Positions 19,652 through 28,275 of a DNA stretch of 29,483 nt are shown one piece after another; the stretch's first letter is position 1; each line of letters begins with the position of its first letter. The stretch is from the IMG/VR virus record IMGVR_UViG_3300009151_000273, positions 1 through 29,483 of that record; one strand, given 5' to 3'. The notes below the pieces were generated by a model that was given only the letters and a program-made list of their open reading frames with translations, did not search any database and had not been told where the DNA came from. Made by a program: the position numbers and the translations under genes. This DNA is from a virus.

Positions 19652-20558
19652 AAGTAGGGTTCCTGAAGAATGGACTACAAGTCTAGATGGTAAAAAGATT
19701 TGTGGTGCTCTTAAAAAAGATGGATCAAAAGCTGAATGGGATGAAATGAAATATGATCCTTATTATAATAAACATGGAATTACCCCACTAGAATTAAAAT
19801 TAAACCATCCGGACAAATTTCAAAGAATGATTTGTCATGCTCCACCTACTTCTGATCCTAATTATTCTTTAAGTGGAAGATGCAGAAATCATGGCGCTCA
19901 TGGTGGTCGTCCAATTAAAGATGGGATTGGTAAATATTCTAAACTTAGACAATATACAAGTCCTGGTCGATTAGAAGAAATATTTGACGAAAACAAAGAA
20001 CATAATGATCTAAAAGCTGAATTAGACATTATGACTACCATAATTGATGAAAAACTGCCTGCAGCTTTGTCAGATACAGCTTCTGCTGCCAATGAAGTTT
20101 TACGCGGACATATCCATCAATTAAAATTAGCTTTTTCTTCACTTGACCCAGAAAAAATCAATTCCATTCTAGATAAAATGGAAAAAATGATTGATGATAA
20201 TTTGCAAAGTAAAACTGCTCAAAAAGAAACAGTATCTTTGCTTAAAGAATACTCTGACATGGTAAGAATTAACCATGAAATTAAACAGAAAGCTGAAGCT
20301 CATTTTCCAAAATCAGCGTTGGTAGTTAATACAGTATTAATTGTAAACTTAGTAAAGGAATTTTTAACAGATGCGCAAAAGCAACTCCTCAACCGAAGAT
20401 TGGAAAATGCAATTGAGAATGGGCGTCTCGGAGGCTTTATTCCCGAAGAATATAGAAATGATCCAATTGTCAGACCTTTCAATTCGGGACAAGAACAGGA
20501 AAATAATTCCGTTGTGTTTGAATCAAGCACAGCAATTATACCTAGAGAAGAATCCTAA
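19641..20558 (+). CDS. Putative terminase small subunit
   Basis: A 305-aa protein just before the terminase large subunit. The N-terminal third has a Cys/His motif (MICHAPPT, SGRCRNHGAHGGRPIKDGIGKY, split at about residues 60-98) followed by SPGRLEEIF, a form I associate with small-terminase-like proteins of tailed phages. The rest is helical and coiled-coil-like, suited to a ring oligomer that recognises the packaging site. Position and architecture support the call, but no exact family match can be checked here. Its last 188 bases overlap the large subunit gene in another frame. Confidence 0.55.
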   Translation: MSVKSRVPEEWTTSLDGKKICGALKKDGSKAEWDEMKYDPYYNKHGITPLELKLNHPDKFQRMICHAPPTSDPNYSLSGRCRNHGAHGGRPIKDGIGKYSKLRQYTSPGRLEEIFDENKEHNDLKAELDIMTTIIDEKLPAALSDTASAANEVLRGHIHQLKLAFSSLDPEKINSILDKMEKMIDDNLQSKTAQKETVSLLKEYSDMVRINHEIKQKAEAHFPKSALVVNTVLIVNLVKEFLTDAQKQLLNRRLENAIENGRLGGFIPEEYRNDPIVRPFNSGQEQENNSVVFESSTAIIPREES

Positions 20559-22065
20559 GCTACAGACATTTAGAGGTAACCGTGAAATAATTCTTAAAGC
20601 CCGTCAAATGGGCTTTACAACTTTAATTGCGGCTAAAATGTTTTTAGATACAGTAAATATACCAAATACTGAATCTATAATGGTAGCTCAAGATGAAACT
20701 AACGCTAAAAAACTATTTAATCTTATTAAAAGGTTTAATGAAAATCTTCCACCTGAGTTAAAACGTAAAGTTGGCACTGATTCTGTAACTAAACTTGAAT
20801 TTAGTGAGATTAATTCTGTTTTTACTGTTGGTTGGGCAGGTTCTGCTAAACTAGGTCGTGGCGGCACACTAAATAATGTTCATTTTTCTGAAGCTGCTTT
20901 TTATACTGATGCTGGTCCACTAATCAGTGGTTTGCTAGAATCTGTCCCACTTGATGGAAATGTATTTATGGAAAGCACCGCAAACGGTGTTGGAAATTAT
21001 TTTTGTCAAGAATATAGAGATGCAGAAGAAGGAAATAGTATTTATAAAGCTAGATTTTTCCCTTGGTATATAGATCCAGCATATAATATACCTTTAGATG
21101 ATGAAGAAGAATTTTCCCCCACTGATGAAGAGTTTAAATTAATTGATCTGTATGATTTAACTTTTGGTCAACTTAAATGGCGACGATATAAAGTTTTAGC
21201 TTTAAGAAATACAAGACGAGAAGGAACCAGCGAAGAAGGAGAATTCCCACAAGAGTATCCAATTAATGCTCAAGAGGCTTTTCTTACAACTGGTGTTGGA
21301 TTTTTTAATAATTCGTTTATTGATACTGAGCTTGCTCCTATTGCTGCATCAAGTGAAAAATTAAAAATAGAAGTGCCTAGAAAATATAATTCTATTTGGC
21401 AAGAAAGTAAAAGATCTAACGTGTCTTTAACTATTTATGAACTCCCACAACAAGGTCATAGATATGTTATAACTGCTGACCCATCCGAAGGTTTAAATCA
21501 AGATGGACAATCAGACAGTTGTTCAACAGATATTCTTGACTCTGAAACAATGAATCAAGTAGCTACATTGTATGGAAAATGGGAACCACAAGTATATGCT
21601 GAATTATTAAATGATTTAGGATTGTGGTATAACACTGGTTTGATAGCTGTAGAAAGGAATAATCATGGTCACTCAGTTTTAAATACGTTAATTAATGTAT
21701 TAGAATACCCTCATGTATACTATGGAACTGAATATGATGTCAAAAACAAAAAACAGACTAAAAAACCTGGACATCATACAAATGTAAAATCTAAAATAAT
21801 GGCACTAGATTCTTTAAATGAATTAGCTATGGATGGATCTTTGATAATTAGATCTAACAGAACTCTAACTCAAATGAAAAATTATTCTAGATTGCCTGGT
21901 AATAAATTTGGTGCATCTATAGGACATGATGATGCAGTAATGTCTTTAGCAATTGGATGTTCTGTTTTGAAAGATGCTAGAGCATTAAAAGCTTTTAAAG
22001 AAAATAGAAAAAATACAGCAAGGCCTGTAATGTTCAAATATAAGGGTTCGGTAGCTTTTCAATGA
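20371..22065 (+). CDS. terL: Terminase large subunit
   Basis: A 564-aa packaging motor. ATPase: ILKARQMGFTT with a deviant Walker A (ARQMGFTT, residues 77-84), Walker B region NNVHFSEAAFY and coupling motif MESTANGVGNYF. Nuclease: first Asp in VITADPSEGLNQDGQSD, Glu in LIAVERNNHGHS, and GHDDAV near the end, all in RNase H-type order. It packages DNA into the prohead and cuts the concatemer. The ATG at 20371 has AAAGGAA ten bases upstream and lies deep within the upstream gene; later in-frame ATGs (20407, 20419, 20458) are possible, but the family-like segment ALFPKNI at residue 22 suggests starting before 20434. It overlaps the portal gene by four bases. Confidence 0.93.
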   Translation: MRKSNSSTEDWKMQLRMGVSEALFPKNIEMIQLSDLSIRDKNRKIIPLCLNQAQQLYLEKNPKLQTFRGNREIILKARQMGFTTLIAAKMFLDTVNIPNTESIMVAQDETNAKKLFNLIKRFNENLPPELKRKVGTDSVTKLEFSEINSVFTVGWAGSAKLGRGGTLNNVHFSEAAFYTDAGPLISGLLESVPLDGNVFMESTANGVGNYFCQEYRDAEEGNSIYKARFFPWYIDPAYNIPLDDEEEFSPTDEEFKLIDLYDLTFGQLKWRRYKVLALRNTRREGTSEEGEFPQEYPINAQEAFLTTGVGFFNNSFIDTELAPIAASSEKLKIEVPRKYNSIWQESKRSNVSLTIYELPQQGHRYVITADPSEGLNQDGQSDSCSTDILDSETMNQVATLYGKWEPQVYAELLNDLGLWYNTGLIAVERNNHGHSVLNTLINVLEYPHVYYGTEYDVKNKKQTKKPGHHTNVKSKIMALDSLNELAMDGSLIIRSNRTLTQMKNYSRLPGNKFGASIGHDDAVMSLAIGCSVLKDARALKAFKENRKNTARPVMFKYKGSVAFQ

Positions 22066-23645
22066 GCGATTATATAAATACAAACTTAGTTCCTAAAGGC
22101 TCTACAGAATATGTAAAAAGAGCTTTAATTAGTCAGGCATATTATGATTTGAGTCCTTATCCTCAAGTATCTTTTAGAAACTGGAGTACAGAAAGACTTG
22201 GACCATACCCCACTTGTTTATCTTTGCCAAGGCAAATTATTAAACGACCAGCTAGATGGTTGTTTGGTAAACCACCAGAAATGGAATTTTCTCAAAGTGA
22301 AGATATTGACAAATCTGTAAAAAAGATTTGGAAATATAATAACATGGAAAAGAAATTGCTAAGTCTAGCAATTAATGGTGGAATTGAAGGCGGAGTTGTA
22401 TTAAAATTTTGCTATGATGAGTCTTGGGAAAGACCTGTACGAATTAATATTCTTTCACCAGCAACAGAAGTGAGATTTTTTACTGATCCTCATGATGTAG
22501 ATACTGTTGAAATGGTTCGAATTCAGTATAAATATACTGGACAAGACGGTATTGATTATGTTCATAGAGAGGAATGGACAAAAGATGAGGAAATAAGATA
22601 TAACCCACTAAAAGCGGATGCTTATAACACTCGCGGAATGAGTGTTATTCAACAAGGTCAATTGTATATTAACAATAATGACAAAACTTGGGTAATCTCT
22701 CAAAGACTGGAAAACAAATTTAAAATAATTCCTATTGTTCTTATTAAAAATATAGATACTTTAAGTACGTTTGGGGAAGGAGATATTTTTGAATTGTGGC
22801 CTTCAATTGATAGAATTAATCTTTCTTATCATTTGATGGACAAATCCAATCAACAAGAGATAGATCCTACAATTATATTAATTGATTTGGAACCAAAAGA
22901 TGACGATTCTATGGATCATCCTGGTCCTGGAGCTAAACTTGATTTGAAGTCGTTAGATAATGGGGATGGTTCTACCAAGCAAGGCCGAGCTGAAATATTA
23001 GAAAGTAATAACAAAATTCGTGAGTATATTATGAAATATGCTGATGATATGAAAGCTATGCTTTTTGATACTACTGGTTCAGTGTTTCCACGTCAAGCTG
23101 ACGTAACAAACAAAGGAAGTCTAACTCAATCTGTTTTAATACAGATGTATCAACCATTGTTAGAAGTTTTGGAAGAAAAACGTAAAAATTATGGTGAATT
23201 TGGAATTTCATTGTTTATAAAGACAATGATTATCGGGTTAGCAAATTTTGGTCACAAAGAGTTTGTAAGTATAAAAGGAGCAAATATATGGGATATTGAT
23301 TACAATTTAACCTGGTACACACAGTTTCGTTCATCTGCTGACGAAATGTTTAGTGATTTCGATAGAACTGATCGAGAAGTTAAAGGTGGTTATATTTCTG
23401 CAGAAGTTGGTGTAAAACGAATTTCTCAAATGGAAGAAATACCTTTAAGTGAAAAAGATATTCTTGAACGAGTAAAAGAAGTAGAAAAATCAAAAGAGGA
23501 AACAAAAGAAAATGGACTTACAAAATCTACTGAGCCCGGTGGAAACCAACACGGACAATTCGGAGATAAAGCCGGAGGAAACAAAAACTCCAAATCTTCA
23601 AAACAACAACAAACAGGAAACGGAAAAGTTAAAGATGCCAACTGA
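22062..23645 (+). CDS. Portal protein (SPP1 gp6-like)
   Basis: A 527-aa protein directly after TerL, ATGA overlap. It has the SPP1-type portal layout: N-terminal LPRQIIKRPARWLFGKPPEM (about 55-74), a central beta domain with VVLKFCYDESWERPVRINIL, a stem-like YHLMDKSNQQEIDPTIILI region, and a helical crown region. The end is a Lys/Glu/Asn-rich low-complexity tail with two GGN-type repeats (SSKQQQTGNGK). It forms the dodecameric DNA entry ring at one head vertex and docks TerL. The gene end overlaps the next start. Confidence 0.88.
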   Translation: MSDYINTNLVPKGSTEYVKRALISQAYYDLSPYPQVSFRNWSTERLGPYPTCLSLPRQIIKRPARWLFGKPPEMEFSQSEDIDKSVKKIWKYNNMEKKLLSLAINGGIEGGVVLKFCYDESWERPVRINILSPATEVRFFTDPHDVDTVEMVRIQYKYTGQDGIDYVHREEWTKDEEIRYNPLKADAYNTRGMSVIQQGQLYINNNDKTWVISQRLENKFKIIPIVLIKNIDTLSTFGEGDIFELWPSIDRINLSYHLMDKSNQQEIDPTIILIDLEPKDDDSMDHPGPGAKLDLKSLDNGDGSTKQGRAEILESNNKIREYIMKYADDMKAMLFDTTGSVFPRQADVTNKGSLTQSVLIQMYQPLLEVLEEKRKNYGEFGISLFIKTMIIGLANFGHKEFVSIKGANIWDIDYNLTWYTQFRSSADEMFSDFDRTDREVKGGYISAEVGVKRISQMEEIPLSEKDILERVKEVEKSKEETKENGLTKSTEPGGNQHGQFGDKAGGNKNSKSSKQQQTGNGKVKDAN

Positions 23646-23967
23646 AGAAACAACAGCAAATAGCAAACTAATCTCACTTTCAGAACTTGATATTCAAAAG
23701 TGGGTAAATTCTCAGCTTAAAGATGGAAATGTAGCTGAAATCAATCGTGATGAAGATGATAATATTGTCTGGGATGGTTCAATGACAGCTTTGTCAGTTC
23801 TCGGATACCCTTATATTCTTGTGGATAAAGTTTTAACTGACCCATCTAAGAATGTACGAGAAGTATTTCCAAAATATCAAGAAGTTGGATTGCCTCTTAT
23901 TAATCTTGGATTTTCTCCAGAACATCAAGGATTTTTTGTTGTGCGGAGTGATGTATATGAAATTTAA
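23635..23967 (+). CDS. Unknown 110-aa protein in the head operon
   Basis: Not recognised. I place the start at ATG 23635 (MPTEETTANSKL), overlapping the portal end by 11 bases; a longer frame from 23512 would reach deep into the portal gene. The protein is alpha/beta with SELDIQKWVNSQLKD and VFPKYQEVGLPLINLGFS. Located between portal and scaffold, it may be a head-assembly or protease-like factor, but no catalytic motif is visible. Its end overlaps the scaffold gene by 11 bases. Confidence 0.6.
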   Translation: MPTEETTANSKLISLSELDIQKWVNSQLKDGNVAEINRDEDDNIVWDGSMTALSVLGYPYILVDKVLTDPSKNVREVFPKYQEVGLPLINLGFSPEHQGFFVVRSDVYEI

Positions 23968-24526
23968 TCATAATTATAAGGTTTTAATCTGCGGAGAAGG
24001 AGAGGAAAATTCTACTATTGCACAAATGCGAGCACAAATTGATGCAGCAAATGCTGCAGCTAAAGCAAAAGAAGCAGAACTTGAAACAGCTCGTCAACAA
24101 TTAAAATCAATACAAGCTGCAGAATTGACTGAAGCACAAAAACTTCGAGCTGCCTTAGAAGAAAAAGAAAAAGAAGTTGCTAAACTTACCCCACTTCAAG
24201 AACAGTTGCAAGCTGCTCAAAAGGAAAATGAGACAAATAAAGGTATTTTGTTGTCTCAATATGAAGAATTAATTGCAGCAATTCCTGAAGATAAACGTGC
24301 GGCGATTAGGTCAGCAACTTTTATGGAAGGTAATCCTATTGATTCTTTGAGTCGAGTAAAATCTATTATTTCTGTTACTGATTTTAAACCTCCAGCACAA
24401 GGTCAGATTACTAATCCTGGTGGTGGAGGTGCAACTAAAGAAAGCAAAGAAGAGAATACTCCACCTAATATGAAACAAATTATTAAAACAGGTTGGGGTC
24501 AAATTCTAAAATCAAATAGTGGATAG
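23957..24526 (+). CDS. Head scaffolding protein
   Basis: A 189-aa protein. I choose ATG 23957 (MKFNHNYKVLICG) because GGAG lies eight bases upstream. After the first 20 residues there is a long Ala/Glu/Lys/Gln-rich coiled coil (AQMRAQIDAANAAAKAKEAE through LQEQLQAAQKENE, about 26-95), then a Gly-rich hinge (NPGGGGATKE) and a short basic C-terminal helix (MKQIIKTGWGQIL), the form of capsid scaffolds that bind the coat protein by their C-terminus. It precedes the major capsid gene. Its N-terminus (NYKVLICG) resembles that of the capsid protein (NYDLLICG). Confidence 0.8.
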   Translation: MKFNHNYKVLICGEGEENSTIAQMRAQIDAANAAAKAKEAELETARQQLKSIQAAELTEAQKLRAALEEKEKEVAKLTPLQEQLQAAQKENETNKGILLSQYEELIAAIPEDKRAAIRSATFMEGNPIDSLSRVKSIISVTDFKPPAQGQITNPGGGGATKESKEENTPPNMKQIIKTGWGQILKSNSG

Positions 24527-24541
24527 TTGGTGTAGTTTGCT

Positions 24542-24570
24542 TGGGTTCATCGTATTATATTATGGACCCA
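24542..24570 (+). other. Hairpin upstream of the capsid gene
   Basis: TGGGTTCAT (24542-24550) pairs with ATGGACCCA (24562-24570) with one G-T pair and an 11-base loop. No T-run follows. Located 30 bases upstream of the capsid ATG, it may stabilise or process the capsid mRNA. AGGA lies seven bases before the ATG. Confidence 0.55.
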
Positions 24571-24599
24571 GGCCATTCTTGGAGAGTTAGGAATAAATT

Positions 24600-25649
24600 A
24601 TGAATCGAAACTACGATCTATTAATCTGTGGAGCTGCTGCTGATGCAAATGCAATTACGCTCTCAGAATATGGGGTAATGTCGAATCAACCATTTATCAA
24701 GAAGATTATTTCTTCTTTGCTTATTAATGGAATGGTTCTTGGAGATATCCCACTCGTCACTGATAAAACTATGGTTCAGAACGGTTCTCGTTGGATGGAT
24801 AATCTTCCAACTGTTAACTGGGCTAAACTTAATGAAGGAACTACTGTTACTAAAGGCAAGCCGACTCCTTATTCGGAAAATGCTTGGCTTATGCGAAATG
24901 CAATTGATGCAGACAATAAGATTATTGAAGACCGTAATCAAATTGTTGATCCTCGTGCCGCACAGCTAGATGCATATCTTAAAGCTGTTTCTTATGATTT
25001 TAATGATAAGTTTATCAATAATGATCATTTGAGTGGTGATGAGGATTCATTTATTGGTTTGCGTTATCGTTTGGATAACCCTTCAACTTTTCGTCTTGCA
25101 TCTGAATGTAAAATTGATGCTGGTGGAGTTGATCTAAGTCCTACTGGTATGACTTCTCAAACTGCAAATACTTTTATTGAGTATTTGGATCAATTACTTT
25201 CTTTTCTTGGTCGCGAAGAAGGCGACGGTGTTTTTCTTTATATGAATGACACTTTGAAACGACGTATGGCACGTGCAATTCGTGTACTAGGAACTGGTGC
25301 AGGATTTAATATTGTAACTGATGCTTACGATCGTACAATCTCTAAGTATAAAAATGCTACTGTTGTAAACATTGGTCGTAAAGCTGATCAATCTACTCGT
25401 ATCATTACTAATACTGAAACTTCTACTGGTGCTGCAGGTGCAAGTACATTTACAAGTATTTATGCCACTGTATATGGAGAAGAAGCACTTATGGGTTGGC
25501 AATTTGAATCTATTGATAATAGTTGCAAAGACGTAGGTTTGATTGGAAATGACTCTACAATTTCTCGATTGTCATTTGATTATGCAGTAGGTTTGCTACC
25601 TAACCATAGTCGATGTCTCGGTCGATTGTATGACATTAAGATGAGCTAA
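24600..25649 (+). CDS. Major capsid protein (HK97-like fold)
   Basis: A 349-aa protein in the standard place after the scaffold. N-terminal residues 1-11 (MNRNYDLLICG) resemble the scaffold N-terminus. The body includes GDIPLVTDKTMVQNGSRWMDNL, a spine-helix-like stretch (KAVSYDFNDKFINND), and a central DQLLSFLGREEGDGVFLYMND, then IGRKADQSTRIITNTE near a P-loop-like beta region, consistent with HK97-type coats. It should form the icosahedral shell. Arg is mostly CGT and CGA, unlike neighbours rich in AGA, in keeping with high expression. Exact family match not tested. Confidence 0.85.
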   Translation: MNRNYDLLICGAAADANAITLSEYGVMSNQPFIKKIISSLLINGMVLGDIPLVTDKTMVQNGSRWMDNLPTVNWAKLNEGTTVTKGKPTPYSENAWLMRNAIDADNKIIEDRNQIVDPRAAQLDAYLKAVSYDFNDKFINNDHLSGDEDSFIGLRYRLDNPSTFRLASECKIDAGGVDLSPTGMTSQTANTFIEYLDQLLSFLGREEGDGVFLYMNDTLKRRMARAIRVLGTGAGFNIVTDAYDRTISKYKNATVVNIGRKADQSTRIITNTETSTGAAGASTFTSIYATVYGEEALMGWQFESIDNSCKDVGLIGNDSTISRLSFDYAVGLLPNHSRCLGRLYDIKMS

Positions 25650-25656
25650 TAAAGAA

Positions 25657-26028
25657 ATGGTAGATTATAATTTTACTCTGCAAACTACCGTTACTAAAAC
25701 GGCAACATTTCAAGGTGCTGGTTTTGATCTAAAAACTGGCACTCCACGACAAGGATTTACTGCACGATTTTTGATTACTTCACTAATTTCTGCAGCTACT
25801 GCTGGAACTGTATTTACTTGTAGTATTGAACATAGTGATGATAATACTACTTATAGTACACTTTCAGCGGCTCCTCCAATTACTGGAACTACTACTGCTC
25901 AAAGTTTTGAACCGTTTGTAACGTTTTCAACTCCTAAACGATATATACGTGCAGTAATGACTTTATCTAGTTCAGCTGGAACTCCTAGCGTAACTTATAA
26001 AGTAGAGCCAAAACTAACTTGGCCATAA
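25657..26028 (+). CDS. Capsid decoration / head-stabilising protein (Bbp16-like)
   Basis: A 123-aa beta-rich protein starting seven bases after the capsid stop. It has IEHSDDNTTYSTL followed by PKRYIRAVMTLS and a Ser/Thr/Ala-rich end, resembling Bbp16-type head proteins and other immunoglobulin-like decoration proteins. It would bind the outside of the capsid lattice. A terminator follows at 26116. Confidence 0.65.
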   Translation: MVDYNFTLQTTVTKTATFQGAGFDLKTGTPRQGFTARFLITSLISAATAGTVFTCSIEHSDDNTTYSTLSAAPPITGTTTAQSFEPFVTFSTPKRYIRAVMTLSSSAGTPSVTYKVEPKLTWP

Positions 26029-26115
26029 ATAAAATAGGCCTTGGCTGAATTTGGTAGGTTTGGCCCCTCATATAAATGATCCTAGAGGAAATGTAAAACA
26101 TTTAGGTCTATTTTA

Positions 26116-26147
26116 ATACCCCACTAATTAATAAATTAGTGGGGTAT
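26116..26147. terminator. Terminator built from the AGTGGGG motif
   Basis: Perfect 13-bp arms ATACCCCACTAAT (26116-26128) and ATTAGTGGGGTAT (26135-26147) with a six-base loop, then CTCTATTT. Located after the decoration gene and before the glycosyltransferase, it should reduce expression beyond the capsid genes. Both arms contain the dispersed motif. Confidence 0.8.
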
Positions 26148-26173
26148 CTCTATTTATGAGGGCTGCCATTTAA

Positions 26174-27427
26174 ATGAATATTCATATTAAACCCGAAGAT
26201 ATAAACAATCCAAACTTTGCAAATTTGCACGAATCAAATATAGATAAAGCTATATTAGCTACACCTTTAAATAGTGAGCTATATATGTTGAAAGGTATTT
26301 GTGCAATCCATCGTGGTGATTATAATGAAGCGCTGGATTACGCTTTACAAGGTATAGGCCTTGAACCATACAAAGCAAGTAATTACATAACTTTAGCTAG
26401 TGTTTACTATCTGCTAGAAGATTATGTGGCTGAAGGAGAGTCTTATGAAAAAGGCTACAGCATTTCAAAAACATGTGCTAGTTTAAATTGGAATTACTCC
26501 CATTATCTTTTAAGGACTGGACAATTTAAATTTGGATATGATTTATATAGATGGAGAAAAGTACATCTTAATGGTCATAGAAGGTTTTTGACTCCAGATC
26601 TTGCCAGTACAAAACCTTACAATTATTTTTACAAAGACATAATTAGTACCCGCAAACAAAGTGGAATAATTGTATGGGCTGAGCAGGGATTAGGAGATAT
26701 AGTTATGTCTCTATCATATCTACCTATGTTAGAGAATTTTTATACAGAAGTGATCGTAGAAGTACCAGAACAACTATATAATCTAGTTTACATAAATAAG
26801 AATAAACTAGGTGTAAGTAAGGTTGTTCTAAAAACTTCTGACGGTAGTTTTCCGTTTGATATTGAACACTATGACAATGTATCTTTGATGGATTTACCGT
26901 ACTTCTTTCATAAAGAAATACCTATATTTATGGGTGATAGTTTATATACTCCCACTGATGTAGATAATACTTGGTTGGCATTGTTGAATGAGATTAAGGG
27001 TAAAAAGATTGGTATTAACTGGAGGGGATCTGCTGTACATCCTAATGATAAAAATAGATCTGCAAACATTAATATTTTTGAACCTTTATCTAAAGTAGGT
27101 TCTTTAATATCTTTAGATTTAGAAGAACCACCTAAGACAGATTTTGAAGTTTATAATGCTTGTGGTGGTTTTGTTAGCGCAGAATACACTGCAAGTTTAA
27201 TCTTACAACTAGATTATGTTGTGACAGTAGATAGTTTTATAGCTCATTTAGCTGGTTCTCTAGGTGTTAAAACTTGTCTACTTCTACCTTATCAAAATGA
27301 ATGGAGATGGTTGGACGGTAAAAAACAAACCTGGTACCAATCTGTAGATTTATTCAAACAAGAAATTAAAGGAGATTGGAACATTCCTATTGAGAATGTT
27401 GTAAAATACATAAAAAATGACATATAA
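26174..27427 (+). CDS. TPR-domain glycosyltransferase (GT9-like)
   Basis: A 417-aa protein. Residues about 30-100 form tetratricopeptide-type helices (LKGICAIHRGDYNEALDYAL, SNYITLASVYYLLEDY). The C-terminal half has heptosyltransferase-like features: VWAEQGLGDIVMSLSYLP (167-183), INWRGSAVHPNDKNR (281-295), LDYVVTVDSFIAHLAG (346-361) and WRWL plus TWYQS (377-390). Such TPR-glycosyltransferases transfer sugars to proteins or surface glycans. It is placed inside the structural operon after the decoration gene and a terminator, so it may glycosylate virion proteins or the host surface; target unknown. Its end overlaps the next start by 11 bases. Confidence 0.8.
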   Translation: MNIHIKPEDINNPNFANLHESNIDKAILATPLNSELYMLKGICAIHRGDYNEALDYALQGIGLEPYKASNYITLASVYYLLEDYVAEGESYEKGYSISKTCASLNWNYSHYLLRTGQFKFGYDLYRWRKVHLNGHRRFLTPDLASTKPYNYFYKDIISTRKQSGIIVWAEQGLGDIVMSLSYLPMLENFYTEVIVEVPEQLYNLVYINKNKLGVSKVVLKTSDGSFPFDIEHYDNVSLMDLPYFFHKEIPIFMGDSLYTPTDVDNTWLALLNEIKGKKIGINWRGSAVHPNDKNRSANINIFEPLSKVGSLISLDLEEPPKTDFEVYNACGGFVSAEYTASLILQLDYVVTVDSFIAHLAGSLGVKTCLLLPYQNEWRWLDGKKQTWYQSVDLFKQEIKGDWNIPIENVVKYIKNDI

Positions 27428-27599
27428 TCATCTATTTGATCCCGTAATTGCCGGAATAGTCACAGCAATCACCATAGATCTTCATGCTTGGAGTCAAGAT
27501 CCAACACAGAAATTTGACTTTAAAATTGCTAGTAAACGATGGATTGCTGGCGGTGTGATTGGAGCTGTAGCTTTAATTAAAAATTATCTAGGTATTTAA
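27417..27599 (+). CDS. Small (60-aa) protein with two hydrophobic segments
   Basis: Starts MTYNHLFDPVIAGIVTAITI, with a hydrophobic N-terminal stretch (PVIAGIVTAITIDLHAW) and a second near the end (WIAGGVIGAVALIKNYL), separated by a charged loop (QDPTQKFDFKIASKR). Could be a small membrane or holin-like protein, or a minor head component; the position between the glycosyltransferase and the neck genes does not decide. Confidence 0.6.
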   Translation: MTYNHLFDPVIAGIVTAITIDLHAWSQDPTQKFDFKIASKRWIAGGVIGAVALIKNYLGI

Positions 27600-27600
27600 T

Positions 27601-28275
27601 ATGAAAACAGTATGGCCTGTAGCTCAAGATATAAAAGACATAGCTACTGCTATGGGCTCGGCTCTCCCTTCTAGGATAACTGATACAGTTATAAATCAAT
27701 GTATAGATGGGGCTGTTAGAAATATTATTCAACATACAAAAAGAACTTGGATACCAGTTAACGAAAAAAGGTATTTTGATGGTTCTGGCACAGGTGAGAT
27801 GGAAGTAGATGATTTTATTTCTTTAACAACTGTAAATATCATTGGAATTCAATCTACTGTAACTGCCCCACTAGATAACGTATCTCCTGTTGTTAGGGCT
27901 AATTTTCCAAACACTAGAATTCAAATCTATAAAGGTAGTATTCCTTTTTACAATAATCAATGGATAACTATATTTCCAATTGGTAGAAGTAATATAGAGA
28001 TTGATGCTAGGTGGGGATATGCTGAATCTATACCTGACGATTTATGGTTATGTGCAGCTTATCAAGCAGTTGCAATGGGTTTAAATTTTTCTACTTACAA
28101 TGCAGATGGTTTCTTAATTAAATGGACAGAAGCAGATGTTGCAGAAGTTAGAAATAGGTATGACCCATTCAAACATCTAGGTGGAATGCCTGGTATGTCT
28201 TACAGAGATATTATAAAACTGTATAAAAGACCAAGTAGCTATCTTATTAGAAAACAACAGAGGATAATGGTATGA
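27601..28275 (+). CDS. Head-tail adaptor (neck) protein
   Basis: A 224-aa protein starting two bases after the previous stop. The helical N-terminus (VAQDIKDIATAMGSAL) and later helical section with LWLCAAYQAVAMGL are typical of gp6/gp15-like adaptor proteins that sit below the portal, with a beta insert in the middle (about residues 55-130). Operon position, right before a stopper-like and a terminator-like gene, supports this. It overlaps the next gene by four bases. Confidence 0.6.
   Translation: MKTVWPVAQDIKDIATAMGSALPSRITDTVINQCIDGAVRNIIQHTKRTWIPVNEKRYFDGSGTGEMEVDDFISLTTVNIIGIQSTVTAPLDNVSPVVRANFPNTRIQIYKGSIPFYNNQWITIFPIGRSNIEIDARWGYAESIPDDLWLCAAYQAVAMGLNFSTYNADGFLIKWTEADVAEVRNRYDPFKHLGGMPGMSYRDIIKLYKRPSSYLIRKQQRIMV

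Noticed and set aside
23426-23677. Leftward frame opposite the portal C-terminus
   Set aside because: A Phe/Ser/Pro-rich product as expected from reading a Lys/Glu/Gly-rich region backwards.
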